Shown here in pieces: positions 1-9,450 of a stretch of 64,000 nucleotides of DNA. Each line of letters begins with the position of its first letter. The first letter of the stretch is position 1. The notes under the pieces are model-generated. The model was not told the origin of the DNA. It saw nothing but the letters and a program-made list of their open reading frames with translations, and did not search any database. The translations under genes were made by a program, and so were the position numbers. This DNA is from Shewanella sp. KT0246 (GTDB lineage: Bacteria > Pseudomonadota > Gammaproteobacteria > Enterobacterales > Shewanellaceae): NCBI RefSeq assembly GCF_019654955.1, contig NZ_BPEV01000013.1, forward strand, positions 54,526 to 118,525, in the 5' to 3' direction.

Positions 1-68
1 TCGCAGGAGCCGCTGAGCTTAAAGATGGCCAAGCTGCGGTGAAGTGGATTAAAGAGCGAGGGCTATAA
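1..68 (+). CDS. RND efflux periplasmic adaptor, C-terminal end only
   Basis: The window opens inside a gene. Codons in the frame starting at base 3 read AGAAELKDGQAAVKWIKERG-L and stop at TAA 66-68. This resembles the C-terminal tail of HlyD/AcrA-type adaptors (a glycine-rich turn, then LKDGQ and a basic end). The next adaptor gene starts two bases later, so the two are almost certainly co-transcribed and would give a pump with two adaptor subunits. Only 21 residues are visible, so the family call rests on the tail and the context. Confidence 0.55.
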   Translation, partial: AGAAELKDGQAAVKWIKERGL

Positions 69-69
69 T

Positions 70-1170
70 ATGAAAATAATTCAGTACGCTAGATCCAATA
101 GCATCGCAGTGGTGATATTTGGACTTCTGAGCTTATCCGCATGTGAACGTGCGGTGAATATCGAGCCAACTAAAACCTTAGTAAAAACATACACCTTACC
201 CGATGCCAACAATGAAGTGATGCGCGAATTTAATGGTGTTGCTAGGGCGCAGGATTTAACCAATTTATCCTTTCGTGTTGAAGGCCGTATAGAGCGTATT
301 CCTGCAATAAAGGGTCGAGTTGTCCAAAAAGGTGACTTATTAGCCGTACTTGAAAAGCGTGATTACACCATTGCCTTAAGCGATCGTAAAGCTCGAATGG
401 AAGTCAGTCTTAAACAGGCTCAGCGTGGTAAACAGTTGGTTGAAAGCAAGTTGATGGCTCAATCTGAATACGATCAAATGAATGCCCAATATTTAGTGGC
501 TAAAGCTGAGGAGCGACAAGCGCAGTTAAATCTGCAGTATACGGAACTTAGAGCACCTTTCTCTGGCATTGTCAGTGATGTATTTCTAGAGTCATTTGAA
601 AACGTGCAGCCGGGAGTGTCAGTGCTGAGCATCCAAAAAGTTGAACGAATTGAAGTCGATGTGCAAATCCCTGATATGTTAATTGCGGTATCGAAAAAGC
701 AAGAGGACAGGCAGAAGCCTGGAGCATTAAATGTGAGCTTTGAAGCTTTTCCGAATACCACTTTTAAAGGGCGGTTATTGGAAGTTAACACTGAAAAAGA
801 CCCGACCACATCAACATATATTGCGACTATCGCGGTGGATTTAGACCCTAAATACAAAGTGCTCGAGGGGATGCCCGCTAAAGTGACGGTGAACTTAAGT
901 AACATGACTTACACCTACCATCGAGAGTTTTTGGTGCCTATTGAAGCTGTTGTGATGCAAGACGGCAGTGATATCGATACTCAAACAAGTGGCGTGTGGC
1001 TTTATAACGCGGCAGATAACTCTATTCAATATCAACCTGTCACCTTAGGGGTGATTGTCGGTGATGAAATCGAAGTGACAAGTGGACTTGATGATGGCCA
1101 AACCATCATTACCACTGGCGCGGCGCGGTTAGTTAAAGGTCAGCAAGTCAAATTGCTGCAGGAGGGGTAA
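70..1170 (+). CDS. RND efflux system periplasmic adaptor lipoprotein (HlyD/MFP family)
   Basis: This 366-residue protein links an inner-membrane RND pump to an outer-membrane channel. The N-terminus is a lipoprotein signal with lipobox LSAC, so Cys25 should be lipidated. A biotinyl-lipoyl-like half (residues about 60-95, with GRVVQKGDLLAVL) is followed by a short alpha-hairpin (about 95-145), the second lipoyl half (LRAPFSGIVSDV, about 160-172), a beta-barrel and a C-terminal membrane-proximal domain ending DDGQTIITTGAARLVKGQQV. The length is normal for the family. It lies between another adaptor's tail and the RND permease, in one orientation with short gaps, so the three form an operon. The substrate cannot be read from the sequence. 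Confidence 0.9.
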   Translation: MKIIQYARSNSIAVVIFGLLSLSACERAVNIEPTKTLVKTYTLPDANNEVMREFNGVARAQDLTNLSFRVEGRIERIPAIKGRVVQKGDLLAVLEKRDYTIALSDRKARMEVSLKQAQRGKQLVESKLMAQSEYDQMNAQYLVAKAEERQAQLNLQYTELRAPFSGIVSDVFLESFENVQPGVSVLSIQKVERIEVDVQIPDMLIAVSKKQEDRQKPGALNVSFEAFPNTTFKGRLLEVNTEKDPTTSTYIATIAVDLDPKYKVLEGMPAKVTVNLSNMTYTYHREFLVPIEAVVMQDGSDIDTQTSGVWLYNAADNSIQYQPVTLGVIVGDEIEVTSGLDDGQTIITTGAARLVKGQQVKLLQEG

Positions 1171-1172
1171 AG

Positions 1173-1247
1173 ATGAATCATCAATACTCACTGAGTTTAA
1201 ACAATCCAAACGCCACCAGAAAAGCTGATACAAGGGAATGTGTGTAA
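1173..1247 (+). CDS. possible 24-residue coupled peptide before the RND permease
   Basis: A short frame starts at ATG 1173, behind a very strong Shine-Dalgarno (GGAGGGG, 1161-1167) that overlaps the end of the adaptor gene. It encodes 24 residues beginning MNHQYSLSLNN and stops at TAA 1245-1247, whose last A is the first base of the likely permease ATG (TAATG). The arrangement suggests translational coupling rather than a functional peptide. It could also be chance, or a remnant of an older permease start. Confidence 0.35.
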   Translation: MNHQYSLSLNNPNATRKADTRECV

Positions 1248-4200
1248 TGAATATAGCAGGCTACTTTGTAAAAAATACCGTTATCAGCTGGATGTTCACA
1301 TTGATATTACTGATCGGTGGCTTAATGGCATTTACCGGTTTAGGTCAGTTAGAAGATCCACCATTTACCATTAAAGATGCTGTTGTAGTGACTTTATATC
1401 CTGGCGCAACATCTACAGAAGTAGAAGAGGAAGTGACTTATCCCATTGAAAAGGCAATTCAAGCTTTGCCTTATGTGGATTATATACGCTCGCTGAGCAC
1501 CTCAGGTATGTCACAAATCACCGTGACCATGAAAAACGTATACGGCCCAGAAGAGCTACCGCAAATATGGGATGAGCTGCGCCGCAAAGTAAACGATATG
1601 TCGGCTAGTTTACCACCTGGAGTGCAAACTCCGATTGTGAATGATGACTTTGGCGACGTATACGGCATCATGTTAATGGTCAGTGGTACAGACTACAGTT
1701 ACCGCGATATTCTGGATTACGTTGACTATGTTAAGCGTGAGCTTGAACTGGTGCCAGGTGTGGGCAAGGTGTCACTAGCAGGTAATCAACAAGAACAAGT
1801 GTTTGTGGAAATGTCGCTGAACAAAGCGGCCAGTTCGAACATCGATCCATCGCTTATTCAAAACTTGCTGAATTCGCAAAACATGGTGTCAGATGCCGGT
1901 AATATCCGAGTGTCTGCCGATAACCTGAAAATCCGCACCAGTGGCGGCTTTAAGTCGGTGAGCGAGCTTGAAGAGCTGATTATCCCGGGTACCCAGGGTG
2001 ACAAACTCATTTATTTAAAAGATGTCGCCACAGTCTCGCGCGGCTTTCAAAATATTCCCACTAATTTGCTTAAGTTTGATCAACATGATGCCATTAATAT
2101 TGGTATTTCATTTTCAACTGGCGTGAATGTGGTTGAGGTGGGTAAAGCCATTGATGCTAAGCTTGCTAGTATCGAAAGTGTCCGTCCTGCGGGGATGGTG
2201 ATTGAAACCATGTACAACCAGCCTAACGAGGTGGATGCATCGGTAGGTAGCTTTGTATGGAACTTGATTGCTGCAGTGGTGATCGTGGTTGGTGTACTGC
2301 TGGTATTCATGGGTTTTAAATCAGGGATATTAATCGGGTTAATTTTATTTTTAACCTGTTTAGGCACCTTCATGTTGATGCTGCAAGCTGAAATTGAACT
2401 GCAGCGGATATCACTGGGGGCGCTGATTATTGCCCTTGGTATGCTGGTGGATAACGCCATTGTTATTGTTGAAGGCATACTTATTGGGCGGCAACGAGGA
2501 CAAACGACCCTTGAGGCGGCTCAGGGTATTGTAAAACAAACGATGTGGCCATTACTTGGTGCGACAGTTATCGCCATTACCGCGTTTGCGCCAATTGGTT
2601 TATCGCCGGATTCAACCGGTGAATTTGCAGGTTCTCTTTTCTGGGTATTGTTGTTTTCACTGTTTTTATCTTGGATTACTGCCATCACGATTACACCGTT
2701 CTTCGCACAATTATTTTTCGGCGCAGAAGCTGAAAAGTCAGAAGGTGAGCCAAAAGATCCATATGGCGGTGCATTCTTCATGTACTACAAGGCACTGCTT
2801 GATGTCTGTATGCGCTTTCGTTGGGTTAGCGTCGTTGCTGTCGTTATTGCGTTTTGTGTGTCAATTTACGGCTTTGCATACGTTAAGCAATCTTTCTTCC
2901 CGCCATCGACAACACCGATATTCTTAGTGGATGTGTGGATGCCAGAAGGCACAGATATTCGTGAAACCCAAACGGTGGTTGAAGGAATGGAGGCTATCGC
3001 GGTTGAACTGAATAATGTTGAGTATGTGGCTTCGACCATAGGTAAGGGTTTTCCGCGTTTCTTGCTGACGTATTCGCCTGAAAAAAACTATGCATCTTAT
3101 GCGCAGATTTCGATTCGTACTACTGACTTTGAAACCTTAACTGATGTGATGGTGAAGTTTAGAAAAGACGTAGAGCAAAGTTATCCTCAAGCACAGCTTA
3201 AGTTTAAGCGTTTAGAGATTGGTCCATCTACCGATGCGAAAATTGAAGCCCGGATAAGTGGGGCAGATCCTGATGTACTGCGAACTATTGCGGCTCAAGT
3301 GATGGAAATCTTTAATGCTACACCAGCGACAGTCAATGTGCGCCATGACTGGCGTGAACGAGTAAAATACATTGCGCCGCGCTTTAATGAAACCCAGGCT
3401 CGTCGATTAGGTATTGTTAAAAGTGAAGTTGACGAAGCCCTTAAATTCTCTTTTACAGGCTTACAAATCGGTGTGTACCGTGAAGGTACAACATTGTTAC
3501 CGATTATTGGACGCTTACCTGAAGACGAACGTATTGATATTGAATCAATGGAAAGTATTCGCATTTGGAGTCCTGCGTTAAGCGCATTTGTGCCGTTACA
3601 ACAAGTGGTTGATGGCTTTGAAGTGAAATTTGAAGATCCGATTATTCAGCGACGCGATCGCAAACGTACTCTAACTGTATTTGCTGATACTGATTTTGAG
3701 TACGACATTTTGCCTGCCGAGTTATTCACCCAAATAAAGCCTCAAGTCGAAGCACTTGAATTGCCAGTAGGTTATGAGCTGCAATGGGGTGGTGAATATG
3801 AATCTTCAACCGATGCGCAAGAGTCATTGTTTGCCACTCTGCCATTAGGTTTCTTGTTCATGTTCCTTATCACCGTATTCTTGTTTAACTCAGTGAGAAA
3901 GCCTTTGGTTATATGGGCATGTGTACCGCTAGCGATTATTGGTATTACATCTGGATTGCTGATCCTTGATAAGCCATTTAGCTTTATGGCGCTGCTGGGA
4001 ATGCTGAGTTTATCAGGCATGTTACTTAAAAATGGCATAGTATTACTCGATCAAATTAATACCGATATCAATGATGGTATTGAAACTTTCGAAGCGGTAT
4101 TTAACTCAACGGTGAGTCGTGTAAGGCCTGTTTGTATGGCTGCTGTTACGACTATTTTAGGGGTGTTACCACTACTGACAGATGCCTTCTTTGAGTCGTT

Positions 4201-4315
4201 AGCTGCAGTGGTCATGTTTGGTTTAGGTGTCGCTACCATGCTGACTCTGATCATTGTGCCAGTGTTCTATATCATCTTCTTTAAAGTTAAGTATCGAAAC
4301 TATAAAGAGTTTTAG
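1247..4315 (+). CDS. RND family efflux permease (AcrB/MexB-like, HAE/heavy-metal superfamily)
   Basis: This inner-membrane proton-driven exporter has about 1022 residues and the usual plan: TM1, a large periplasmic porter loop, TM2-7, a second loop and TM8-12. TM4 carries the proton-relay aspartate in GMLVDNAIVIVEG (a single D followed by N; many homologues have DD), and TM10 carries the lysine in GMLLKNGIVLLDQIN. I place the start at ATG 1247, because AAGGGA (1232-1237) is nine bases upstream and MNIAGYF-VKN is the usual N-terminus of this subgroup; ATG 1238 would add three residues. It follows the adaptor directly and is the last gene before a terminator. No outer-membrane channel gene is seen nearby. 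Confidence 0.92.
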   Translation: MNIAGYFVKNTVISWMFTLILLIGGLMAFTGLGQLEDPPFTIKDAVVVTLYPGATSTEVEEEVTYPIEKAIQALPYVDYIRSLSTSGMSQITVTMKNVYGPEELPQIWDELRRKVNDMSASLPPGVQTPIVNDDFGDVYGIMLMVSGTDYSYRDILDYVDYVKRELELVPGVGKVSLAGNQQEQVFVEMSLNKAASSNIDPSLIQNLLNSQNMVSDAGNIRVSADNLKIRTSGGFKSVSELEELIIPGTQGDKLIYLKDVATVSRGFQNIPTNLLKFDQHDAINIGISFSTGVNVVEVGKAIDAKLASIESVRPAGMVIETMYNQPNEVDASVGSFVWNLIAAVVIVVGVLLVFMGFKSGILIGLILFLTCLGTFMLMLQAEIELQRISLGALIIALGMLVDNAIVIVEGILIGRQRGQTTLEAAQGIVKQTMWPLLGATVIAITAFAPIGLSPDSTGEFAGSLFWVLLFSLFLSWITAITITPFFAQLFFGAEAEKSEGEPKDPYGGAFFMYYKALLDVCMRFRWVSVVAVVIAFCVSIYGFAYVKQSFFPPSTTPIFLVDVWMPEGTDIRETQTVVEGMEAIAVELNNVEYVASTIGKGFPRFLLTYSPEKNYASYAQISIRTTDFETLTDVMVKFRKDVEQSYPQAQLKFKRLEIGPSTDAKIEARISGADPDVLRTIAAQVMEIFNATPATVNVRHDWRERVKYIAPRFNETQARRLGIVKSEVDEALKFSFTGLQIGVYREGTTLLPIIGRLPEDERIDIESMESIRIWSPALSAFVPLQQVVDGFEVKFEDPIIQRRDRKRTLTVFADTDFEYDILPAELFTQIKPQVEALELPVGYELQWGGEYESSTDAQESLFATLPLGFLFMFLITVFLFNSVRKPLVIWACVPLAIIGITSGLLILDKPFSFMALLGMLSLSGMLLKNGIVLLDQINTDINDGIETFEAVFNSTVSRVRPVCMAAVTTILGVLPLLTDAFFESLAAVVMFGLGVATMLTLIIVPVFYIIFFKVKYRNYKEF

Positions 4316-4348
4316 TTCGCAAAATTGACGATTTATCGCTATAACTAT

Positions 4349-4384
4349 AAGAGTCAACTGTAAAAACGTTGGCTCTTTTTTATG
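4349..4384 (+). terminator. rho-independent terminator of the RND operon
   Basis: AAGAGTCAAC pairs with GTTGGCTCTT (one G·U) around a nine-base loop and is followed by a T-run. It lies 33 bases after the permease stop. Confidence 0.8.
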
Positions 4385-4439
4385 TGATCTAACTTGCTCA
4401 TTCTCACGTATCACGTTTTGTATTCACACGAGGCTCACT

Positions 4440-4802
4440 ATGTCTATTAGCCAAGCTATTATTAAAGTTACTAATCTTCGTTTACGCACCTTCATTGGTT
4501 TTAATCCAGACGAACGTGAAAAGCAGCAAGATGTTGTGATTAATATTGAAATCCAATATCCCGCCGACAAGTCGTTTCAAACCGATGATGTTGCCGACGC
4601 ACTTAACTACAAAGTTATCACTAAAAAAGTTATTCAACATGTGGAAGAAGGGCGCTTTTTATTGCTTGAAAAGTTGGTTGCTGATGTACTGGCAATTTGT
4701 AGCGAACACCCATCAATTACCATGTCTCGAGTAACAATTGACAAACCTCATGCTTTACGTTTTGCCGACTCTGTTTCACTGTCTTTAGAGCAGCGCAAAT
4801 AA
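4440..4802 (+). CDS. folX: dihydroneopterin triphosphate 2'-epimerase
   Basis: FolX epimerises 7,8-dihydroneopterin triphosphate to the monapterin form, the first committed step to tetrahydromonapterin. The 120-residue product is close to E. coli FolX as I recall it: NLRLRTFIGF near the start, YPADK, DALNYKVITKK, LLEKLVADVL and the C-terminal IDKPHALRFADSVSLS, which distinguishes it from the aldolase FolB. The ATG follows GAGG. folE and folM lie just downstream on the same strand, so the three genes probably work together. Confidence 0.9.
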   Translation: MSISQAIIKVTNLRLRTFIGFNPDEREKQQDVVINIEIQYPADKSFQTDDVADALNYKVITKKVIQHVEEGRFLLLEKLVADVLAICSEHPSITMSRVTIDKPHALRFADSVSLSLEQRK

Positions 4803-4872
4803 GCGAAAGCCTAGTAAGCTTTCACGTAACGGTGTGGTTTTTATTTGGCACGGGTTGCCATAAGGAAAACAC

Positions 4873-5517
4873 ATGATTTCAGATGAAGCACGTAAAGTGC
4901 AGCAAGTTCTTATTGAACGAGGTCTTGAAACGCCATTGGTCGAAAACGACATGACCAGTGAGCAAAAAATTGAACGCATTCAAGGGTTGATGACTGAAGT
5001 TGTATCGACATTAGGTTTAGACTTAACCGACGACAGTTTGTGCGAAACACCCCACCGTATCGCTAAAATGTACGTCAATGAAATCTTCTCCGGTCTTGAC
5101 TACCATCAATTCCCAAAAGTCACTCAAATAGATAATAAAATGGGTGTTGAGGAAATGGTCAAAGTTAGTGATATCAGTGTCGTCAGCACTTGTGAGCATC
5201 ATTTTATTACTATCGATGGCACAGCTGATGTCGCCTACATACCGAAAAAGAAGATTATCGGGCTGTCGAAAATTAATCGCTTAGTACGCTTTTTTGCTCA
5301 ACGACCTCAAGTACAGGAGCGACTAACTCAGCAGGTATTAGTGGCATTACAAACGTTACTTGAAACCGATGACGTGGCCATCAGCATTAACGCTACTCAC
5401 TACTGTGTAAAGTCTCGTGGTGTAACAGATACGCAATCCCACACCACAACCTCTGCCCTAGGTGGTTGTTTTAAAAATAACCCTGCTTCAAGAGCTGAGT
5501 TTTTCTCAAAGGCTTGA
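4873..5517 (+). CDS. folE: GTP cyclohydrolase I
   Basis: FolE converts GTP to 7,8-dihydroneopterin triphosphate, the entry step to folate and to monapterin. The 214-residue protein has the zinc ligands and active-site motif [12 protein letters not shown] (about residues 105-117) and the second zinc region HYCVKSRGV (about 177-185), plus [14 protein letters not shown] and [19 protein letters not shown]. Length and motifs match the canonical GCH-IA enzyme, which uses zinc. The start is preceded by AAGGAAAACAC. It lies 70 bases after folX. Confidence 0.95.
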   Translation: MISDEARKVQQVLIERGLETPLVENDMTSEQKIERIQGLMTEVVSTLGLDLTDDSLCETPHRIAKMYVNEIFSGLDYHQFPKVTQIDNKMGVEEMVKVSDISVVSTCEHHFITIDGTADVAYIPKKKIIGLSKINRLVRFFAQRPQVQERLTQQVLVALQTLLETDDVAISINATHYCVKSRGVTDTQSHTTTSALGGCFKNNPASRAEFFSKA

Positions 5518-5556
5518 TTCACTCAGCTAACTCATGAATGATGGATAACAGACACT

Positions 5557-5582
5557 AGGTCATTAGCCGCTGCTAATGACCT
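5557..5582 (+). terminator. hairpin after folE, possible weak terminator
   Basis: AGGTCATTAGC pairs perfectly with GCTAATGACCT around the loop CGCT. The following bases (TTATTATG) are a poor T-tract, so it may reduce rather than stop transcription into folM, or protect the folE mRNA end. Confidence 0.5.
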
Positions 5583-5632
5583 TTATTATGTGAGTTTAAC
5601 TACTGGCTCAATACAAGAATAAGAGAACTCAA

Positions 5633-6358
5633 ATGAAACAAACCATATTTATTACAGGTGTCGGAAAACGAATTGGTTATGCCTTGGCAAAGCATTTTTT
5701 AGCTCAAGGTTTTAACGTTATAGGCACGTTCAGAAGTCATTACCCATCGATAGACGAACTACTTGAGCTCGGCGCAGACTTATACCAGTGTGACTTATGC
5801 CAAGCAGATGAAATCAATGACATGCTTAGTCGCATCAAAGCTCAGCATCCACAGGTAAACTGCATCATTCATAACGCATCTGATTGGCATAATGATAAAA
5901 CCAGTGCAGAGGTTACTTCTGCCGATATTATGGCACGAATGATGAACATTCATGTCAGTGCGCCTTATCAAATAAACTTGGCGTTAGCGGAGCTATTAGT
6001 TGCCTCAGCGGGTGACAGTATTGGCGACAGTAATATCATTCACATTACTGATTATGTCGCTGAAAAGGGCAGCCAGAAGCATATTGCTTACGCGGCGAGT
6101 AAAGCAGCATTACATAATATGACCTTATCATTTGCAGCCAAATTAGCTCCAGCTGTCAAAGTGAACTCCATTGCTCCAGCGATGATATTATTTAATGAAG
6201 GCGACGATGATGCCTATAAAGCCAAAGCGCTAGCTAAAGCGATATTGCCAATAGAAGCTGGCAACAGCGAGATTATCGAATTAGTAGAGTACTTATTGTC
6301 GAGCCAATATGTCACTGGTCGCAGTTATGCCGTTGATGGTGGAAGGCAGTTGAAATAG
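5633..6358 (+). CDS. folM: dihydromonapterin reductase (short-chain dehydrogenase)
   Basis: This 241-residue classical SDR probably reduces dihydromonapterin (and dihydrofolate) with NADPH. The Rossmann motif is ITGVGKRIGYALAKHF near residues 6-22. HNAS replaces the usual NNAG at about residue 82, and the catalytic YAASK lies near residue 150 with an upstream serine/threonine region HITDY. The HNASDW motif and RSYAVDGGRQLK end are features I associate with FolM. Its place after folX and folE supports the specific call; the alternative is another pteridine-reductase-like SDR. Start ATG with AAGAGAAC upstream. Confidence 0.82.
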   Translation: MKQTIFITGVGKRIGYALAKHFLAQGFNVIGTFRSHYPSIDELLELGADLYQCDLCQADEINDMLSRIKAQHPQVNCIIHNASDWHNDKTSAEVTSADIMARMMNIHVSAPYQINLALAELLVASAGDSIGDSNIIHITDYVAEKGSQKHIAYAASKAALHNMTLSFAAKLAPAVKVNSIAPAMILFNEGDDDAYKAKALAKAILPIEAGNSEIIELVEYLLSSQYVTGRSYAVDGGRQLK

Positions 6359-6675
6359 TCCCAGTAAATAGACGGTAACGGTTGAATTAAAACGTTTTAT
6401 GCTTCTGTCTTATTTCTAGTGTGTATTTTGACAATATTATCGCTGGTGACCACCAGTTGTTAGATTGCATTACAGCTTAATACTAGGCTGGTCTTGAGTT
6501 CGTAAAACTAATTGATGAGTTCGATTAGTTTCTTTAAAAAGTAAAATAATTAATCTTTTTAAGGCAGGATTTATAATATTGTTAATAACAAAGTATTTAA
6601 CTAATTTCTAAAATGCAAAATTAGTTAAATGTACTATAGTGAAATACATCGCAAAATACTCACAAGGATGTGTAG
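6359..6675. other. intergenic region, AT-rich, upstream of the chemoreceptor
   Basis: No credible gene is visible. The right half is strongly AT-rich and should hold the chemoreceptor promoter. Its notable content is the long inverted repeat annotated separately at 6595-6630. Confidence 0.6.
6595..6630. promoter_or_regulatory. 13-bp perfect inverted repeat, candidate operator
   Basis: ATTTAACTAATTT (6595-6607) is repeated as its exact reverse complement at 6618-6630, with a ten-base spacer CTAAAATGCA. It ends 45 bases before the chemoreceptor start codon, where a promoter or repressor site would lie. It has no T-run and sits upstream of a gene, so an operator is more likely than a terminator. 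No regulator family is indicated. Confidence 0.55.
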
Positions 6676-8301
6676 ATGAAGTCACTATCAATGATGCCAA
6701 CCAGTTGGCTTATTTCAATGAATGTATTAGTCATCTTAGTTGTTTTTTCGTCAATTACTCTCTCAGTCAACAATTCCAATTCTAGTATAAAAACCAGCAA
6801 TGATATGGTTGCGCATACATATAAAGTGCTACTTCATATTGAAGAATCTATCGAGCAAGTCGTAAATATGGAAACGGGTTATCGTGGTTATTTGTTAACT
6901 AATAACCGAGAATTCCTAGAGCCGTACGCATCAGGGCAGAAAAAAGTTCAAGAAGAGTTAGCTATTTTGCTGGATATGACAGCAGACAACCCTACTCAAA
7001 CAGACGCATTTAATGAAGTCGTTAAAAACATTGAGTTATGGGAAAACTTAGTCATCAATGAAGGTTTTTCTTTAAGGGATAATAGTGATGACTCCCAGGT
7101 CTCTGCATTTGTAGAAAAGGGTGCTGGTAAGCAATATGTTGATAGAATTCGCGAAGTTTTGGATGAAGCATCATTAAGAGAAGAGAGCCTACTAGCTGTT
7201 CGAGATGATGAATATGCGAGCTCAATGAGTGATTTGATGACGATGGTGGTCGTCATGTCTCTCATTGGATGTGTTGTATCATCAATATTTTTAACTTATG
7301 TAAACAGAACTCTATCTAGTAACGTAAATGAGATTTCCACAGCGATTGGCAGCCTAGCTAAAGGGGTTCTTAAGCCTCTGCCTCTAACGGAATCTAGAAA
7401 TGAATTCTTTAAAATTAAACAAACATTCAATCAGTCAATTCATCAACTATCAACGCTGATCAATGAATTAACTTTGGCTTCAACCAATACAAGTAGCTCT
7501 TCAGAAGAGCTAACTTCAGTAATGCAAAATACTGCTAGCAATACGCAAAGTGAGCTATCACAAGTAGAGGGGGTTTCAACAGCAATAGGTCAGCTATCAA
7601 GTACTTCAAAAGAAATGTCACTTAATGCTGCGCAAGCAGAAGGAGAGACTAAAAAAGCCATAGACAACGTGCATCAAGGTCATAAGGCGCTTGAACAATC
7701 AATTGTGCTAACTCAAAGCATTAATCATTCGGTACAAGCTACAGCGGCTATGATCGAGGAATTGAAAAACAGTGCAATTGATATAGGTGAATTTACAGAT
7801 GTTATCAGTGCGATATCTGAACAAACAAATTTATTAGCACTAAATGCTGCAATAGAAGCAGCACGTGCGGGTGAGCAAGGAAGAGGGTTTGCTGTTGTAG
7901 CAGATGAAGTACGTAATCTCGCAGAAAAAACTTTCCAATCAGCAGAAAATATTCAAAATATAATCGCTAAGCTTCAAGTTCAATCAGAAACAGCCAATAA
8001 CAATATGGTCTCTAATGTCAGCTCTATTAAAGAGTCCGTAGAGTTATCAGAGAATGTAAAAGCATCATTTAATGATATATCTGATTCAGTTCAAACCATT
8101 TCGGAAATCAATACATTAGTCGCTTTTGCTTCACAGGAGCAATATTCAGTTACAGAGGAGCTTGCTGAAAATACCTCTAAAACCTTTGATTTAGTCAATG
8201 AGAATGTCAAAGCTGTGAATCAAACTTTGCAAGCAGCCCAAGATCTTACCTTTTTAGCTGAAAAGCAAAATCAAGAGCTGTCTTTTTTCAAAATTAGTTA
8301 G
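6676..8301 (+). CDS. methyl-accepting chemotaxis protein with CHASE3-type sensor
   Basis: This 541-residue receptor has a signal anchor TM1 at about 14-32, a periplasmic all-helical sensor at 40-180 with [11 protein letters not shown] and EFLEPY (the CHASE3 signature), and TM2 at about 187-208. A degenerate HAMP-like linker follows, then a long coiled-coil signalling domain. The hairpin tip at 381-420 contains [37 protein letters not shown], which should dock CheA and CheW. No NWETF-type tether for CheR is present at the C-terminus. The ligand is unknown. It is a single gene with its own promoter region and a terminator shared with convergent fau. Start ATG with AAGGA nine bases upstream. Confidence 0.92.
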   Translation: MKSLSMMPTSWLISMNVLVILVVFSSITLSVNNSNSSIKTSNDMVAHTYKVLLHIEESIEQVVNMETGYRGYLLTNNREFLEPYASGQKKVQEELAILLDMTADNPTQTDAFNEVVKNIELWENLVINEGFSLRDNSDDSQVSAFVEKGAGKQYVDRIREVLDEASLREESLLAVRDDEYASSMSDLMTMVVVMSLIGCVVSSIFLTYVNRTLSSNVNEISTAIGSLAKGVLKPLPLTESRNEFFKIKQTFNQSIHQLSTLINELTLASTNTSSSSEELTSVMQNTASNTQSELSQVEGVSTAIGQLSSTSKEMSLNAAQAEGETKKAIDNVHQGHKALEQSIVLTQSINHSVQATAAMIEELKNSAIDIGEFTDVISAISEQTNLLALNAAIEAARAGEQGRGFAVVADEVRNLAEKTFQSAENIQNIIAKLQVQSETANNNMVSNVSSIKESVELSENVKASFNDISDSVQTISEINTLVAFASQEQYSVTEELAENTSKTFDLVNENVKAVNQTLQAAQDLTFLAEKQNQELSFFKIS

Positions 8302-8391
8302 GCCGTTTTAAGTTTATATTATTGTTTATGCTGTGTGCCGTAGCCCAAGGCTTCAACTTATAACTGTATGACATAAGTTACTCAATGTAAG

Positions 8392-8426
8392 AAGCCGTTA
8401 ATCTATTTAGGTTAACGGCTTTTTTG
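8392..8426. terminator. terminator between the chemoreceptor and fau
   Basis: AAGCCGTTAA and TTAACGGCTT form a ten-bp stem followed by a T-run on the plus strand. It lies between convergent genes, but only the plus-strand side has a good T-tract. Confidence 0.75.
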
Positions 8427-8456
8427 ATGAGTGGTTTGCTATCTAATAAACTCGGT

Positions 8457-9245
8457 TCAAGTTAAGCTGGCTGAAGCAATTCGCCTTGTGGGAGTGATAA
8501 TCACAGGCAAGGGAATATCCCAATATTCAATTGGTAAAAAGCTCACTTGCTGACAATCATGAGCATAGCCTACTGCTAAGGGTTTACCTTCTTTAACTTG
8601 CGCTAGTGTGCGATCGTAAAAGCCGCCGCCCATACCCATTCGATTACCTTGATCATCAAAAGCCACTAACGGAGTGACAATCATATCGAGGTTTTCTACT
8701 GTCACCATGTGGCGAATATCTAATTTAGGTTCAGCAATATCATAGCGATTATTTACCATTTGAGTTTCGGCGTTATAACGCATAAATAATAAATGGCCCT
8801 TAGCGAAAGGATGCAGGCGAGGTAAGTACACTTCCACATCGAGCTTCCACAGCGCTTCAATTAACTTGCTGGTGGCAAGCTCTCCATCAAAACCTAAATA
8901 CAGCGCAACTCGTTTGGCTGAAATTCGTTGGATCTCAGACAACAAATGACGACTAGCAATTAATGCCAGTTGATTCTGATCTGCTTGAGGAATTGCGTTG
9001 CGTTCTTGGCGAATGTGACGACGAATACTGTCACGGCTCATATTTCGGCTGTCGAATAATGGCTCTGCATCATGAGGGCTATTAAATGAATGTCGGTACA
9101 GTTTATCTGTATTTGCCGCAGCATCATTGGAGGCTGAAGTCGCAGAAGAGAAGTGAGTGATAACAGATTGATTTGTCGTAGCTGACTGGCATTGGGATGA
9201 GCCAGTCATAAAACGCGTCATGCTCATAGGTAGGAAATACTCCAT
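8457..9245 (-). CDS. fau: 5-formyltetrahydrofolate cyclo-ligase with N-terminal extension
   Basis: The enzyme converts 5-formyl-THF to 5,10-methenyl-THF with ATP, recycling a by-product of SHMT and the glycine cleavage pathway. Diagnostic motifs are IRRHIRQERNAI (nucleotide site), VALYLGFDGEL, VYLPRLHPF, GNRMGMGGGFYDRTL and VGYAHDCQ. The open frame gives 262 residues, about 65 more than usual; the extra N-terminus is Ser/Asn/Thr-rich and shows no domain. ATG 9041 (MSRDSIRRH) would give a normal-sized 194-residue protein but has no clear ribosome site; ATG 9227 has GGAG about 12 bases upstream. In related genomes fau usually follows 6S RNA directly; here three other genes intervene. Confidence 0.88.
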   Translation of the reverse strand: MEYFLPMSMTRFMTGSSQCQSATTNQSVITHFSSATSASNDAAANTDKLYRHSFNSPHDAEPLFDSRNMSRDSIRRHIRQERNAIPQADQNQLALIASRHLLSEIQRISAKRVALYLGFDGELATSKLIEALWKLDVEVYLPRLHPFAKGHLLFMRYNAETQMVNNRYDIAEPKLDIRHMVTVENLDMIVTPLVAFDDQGNRMGMGGGFYDRTLAQVKEGKPLAVGYAHDCQQVSFLPIEYWDIPLPVIITPTRRIASASLT

Positions 9246-9390
9246 CTACATACAAATGAAAAATAAAATAGCGTTATGAATAAATGATGTAACTAACTGC
9301 AGGTTATCCTGATATGTGCAAAACTCAAAGAAGATAATGTACTGATTAACCAGCATTTGCTGATATGGCTAAAAATCAATCGGCGGTATG

Positions 9391-9424
9391 ATAAAAAACG
9401 CCGATGATACAAGTATCATCGGCG
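9391..9424 (-). terminator. rho-independent terminator of the three-gene envelope operon
   Basis: CGCCGATGATAC (9399-9410) pairs perfectly with GTATCATCGGCG (9413-9424) around a two-base loop. On the minus strand it is followed by TTTTTT. It lies 27 bases after the stop of the last operon gene. Confidence 0.88.
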
Positions 9425-9450
9425 CTCATTTTTGCATTATCGACTTAAGG

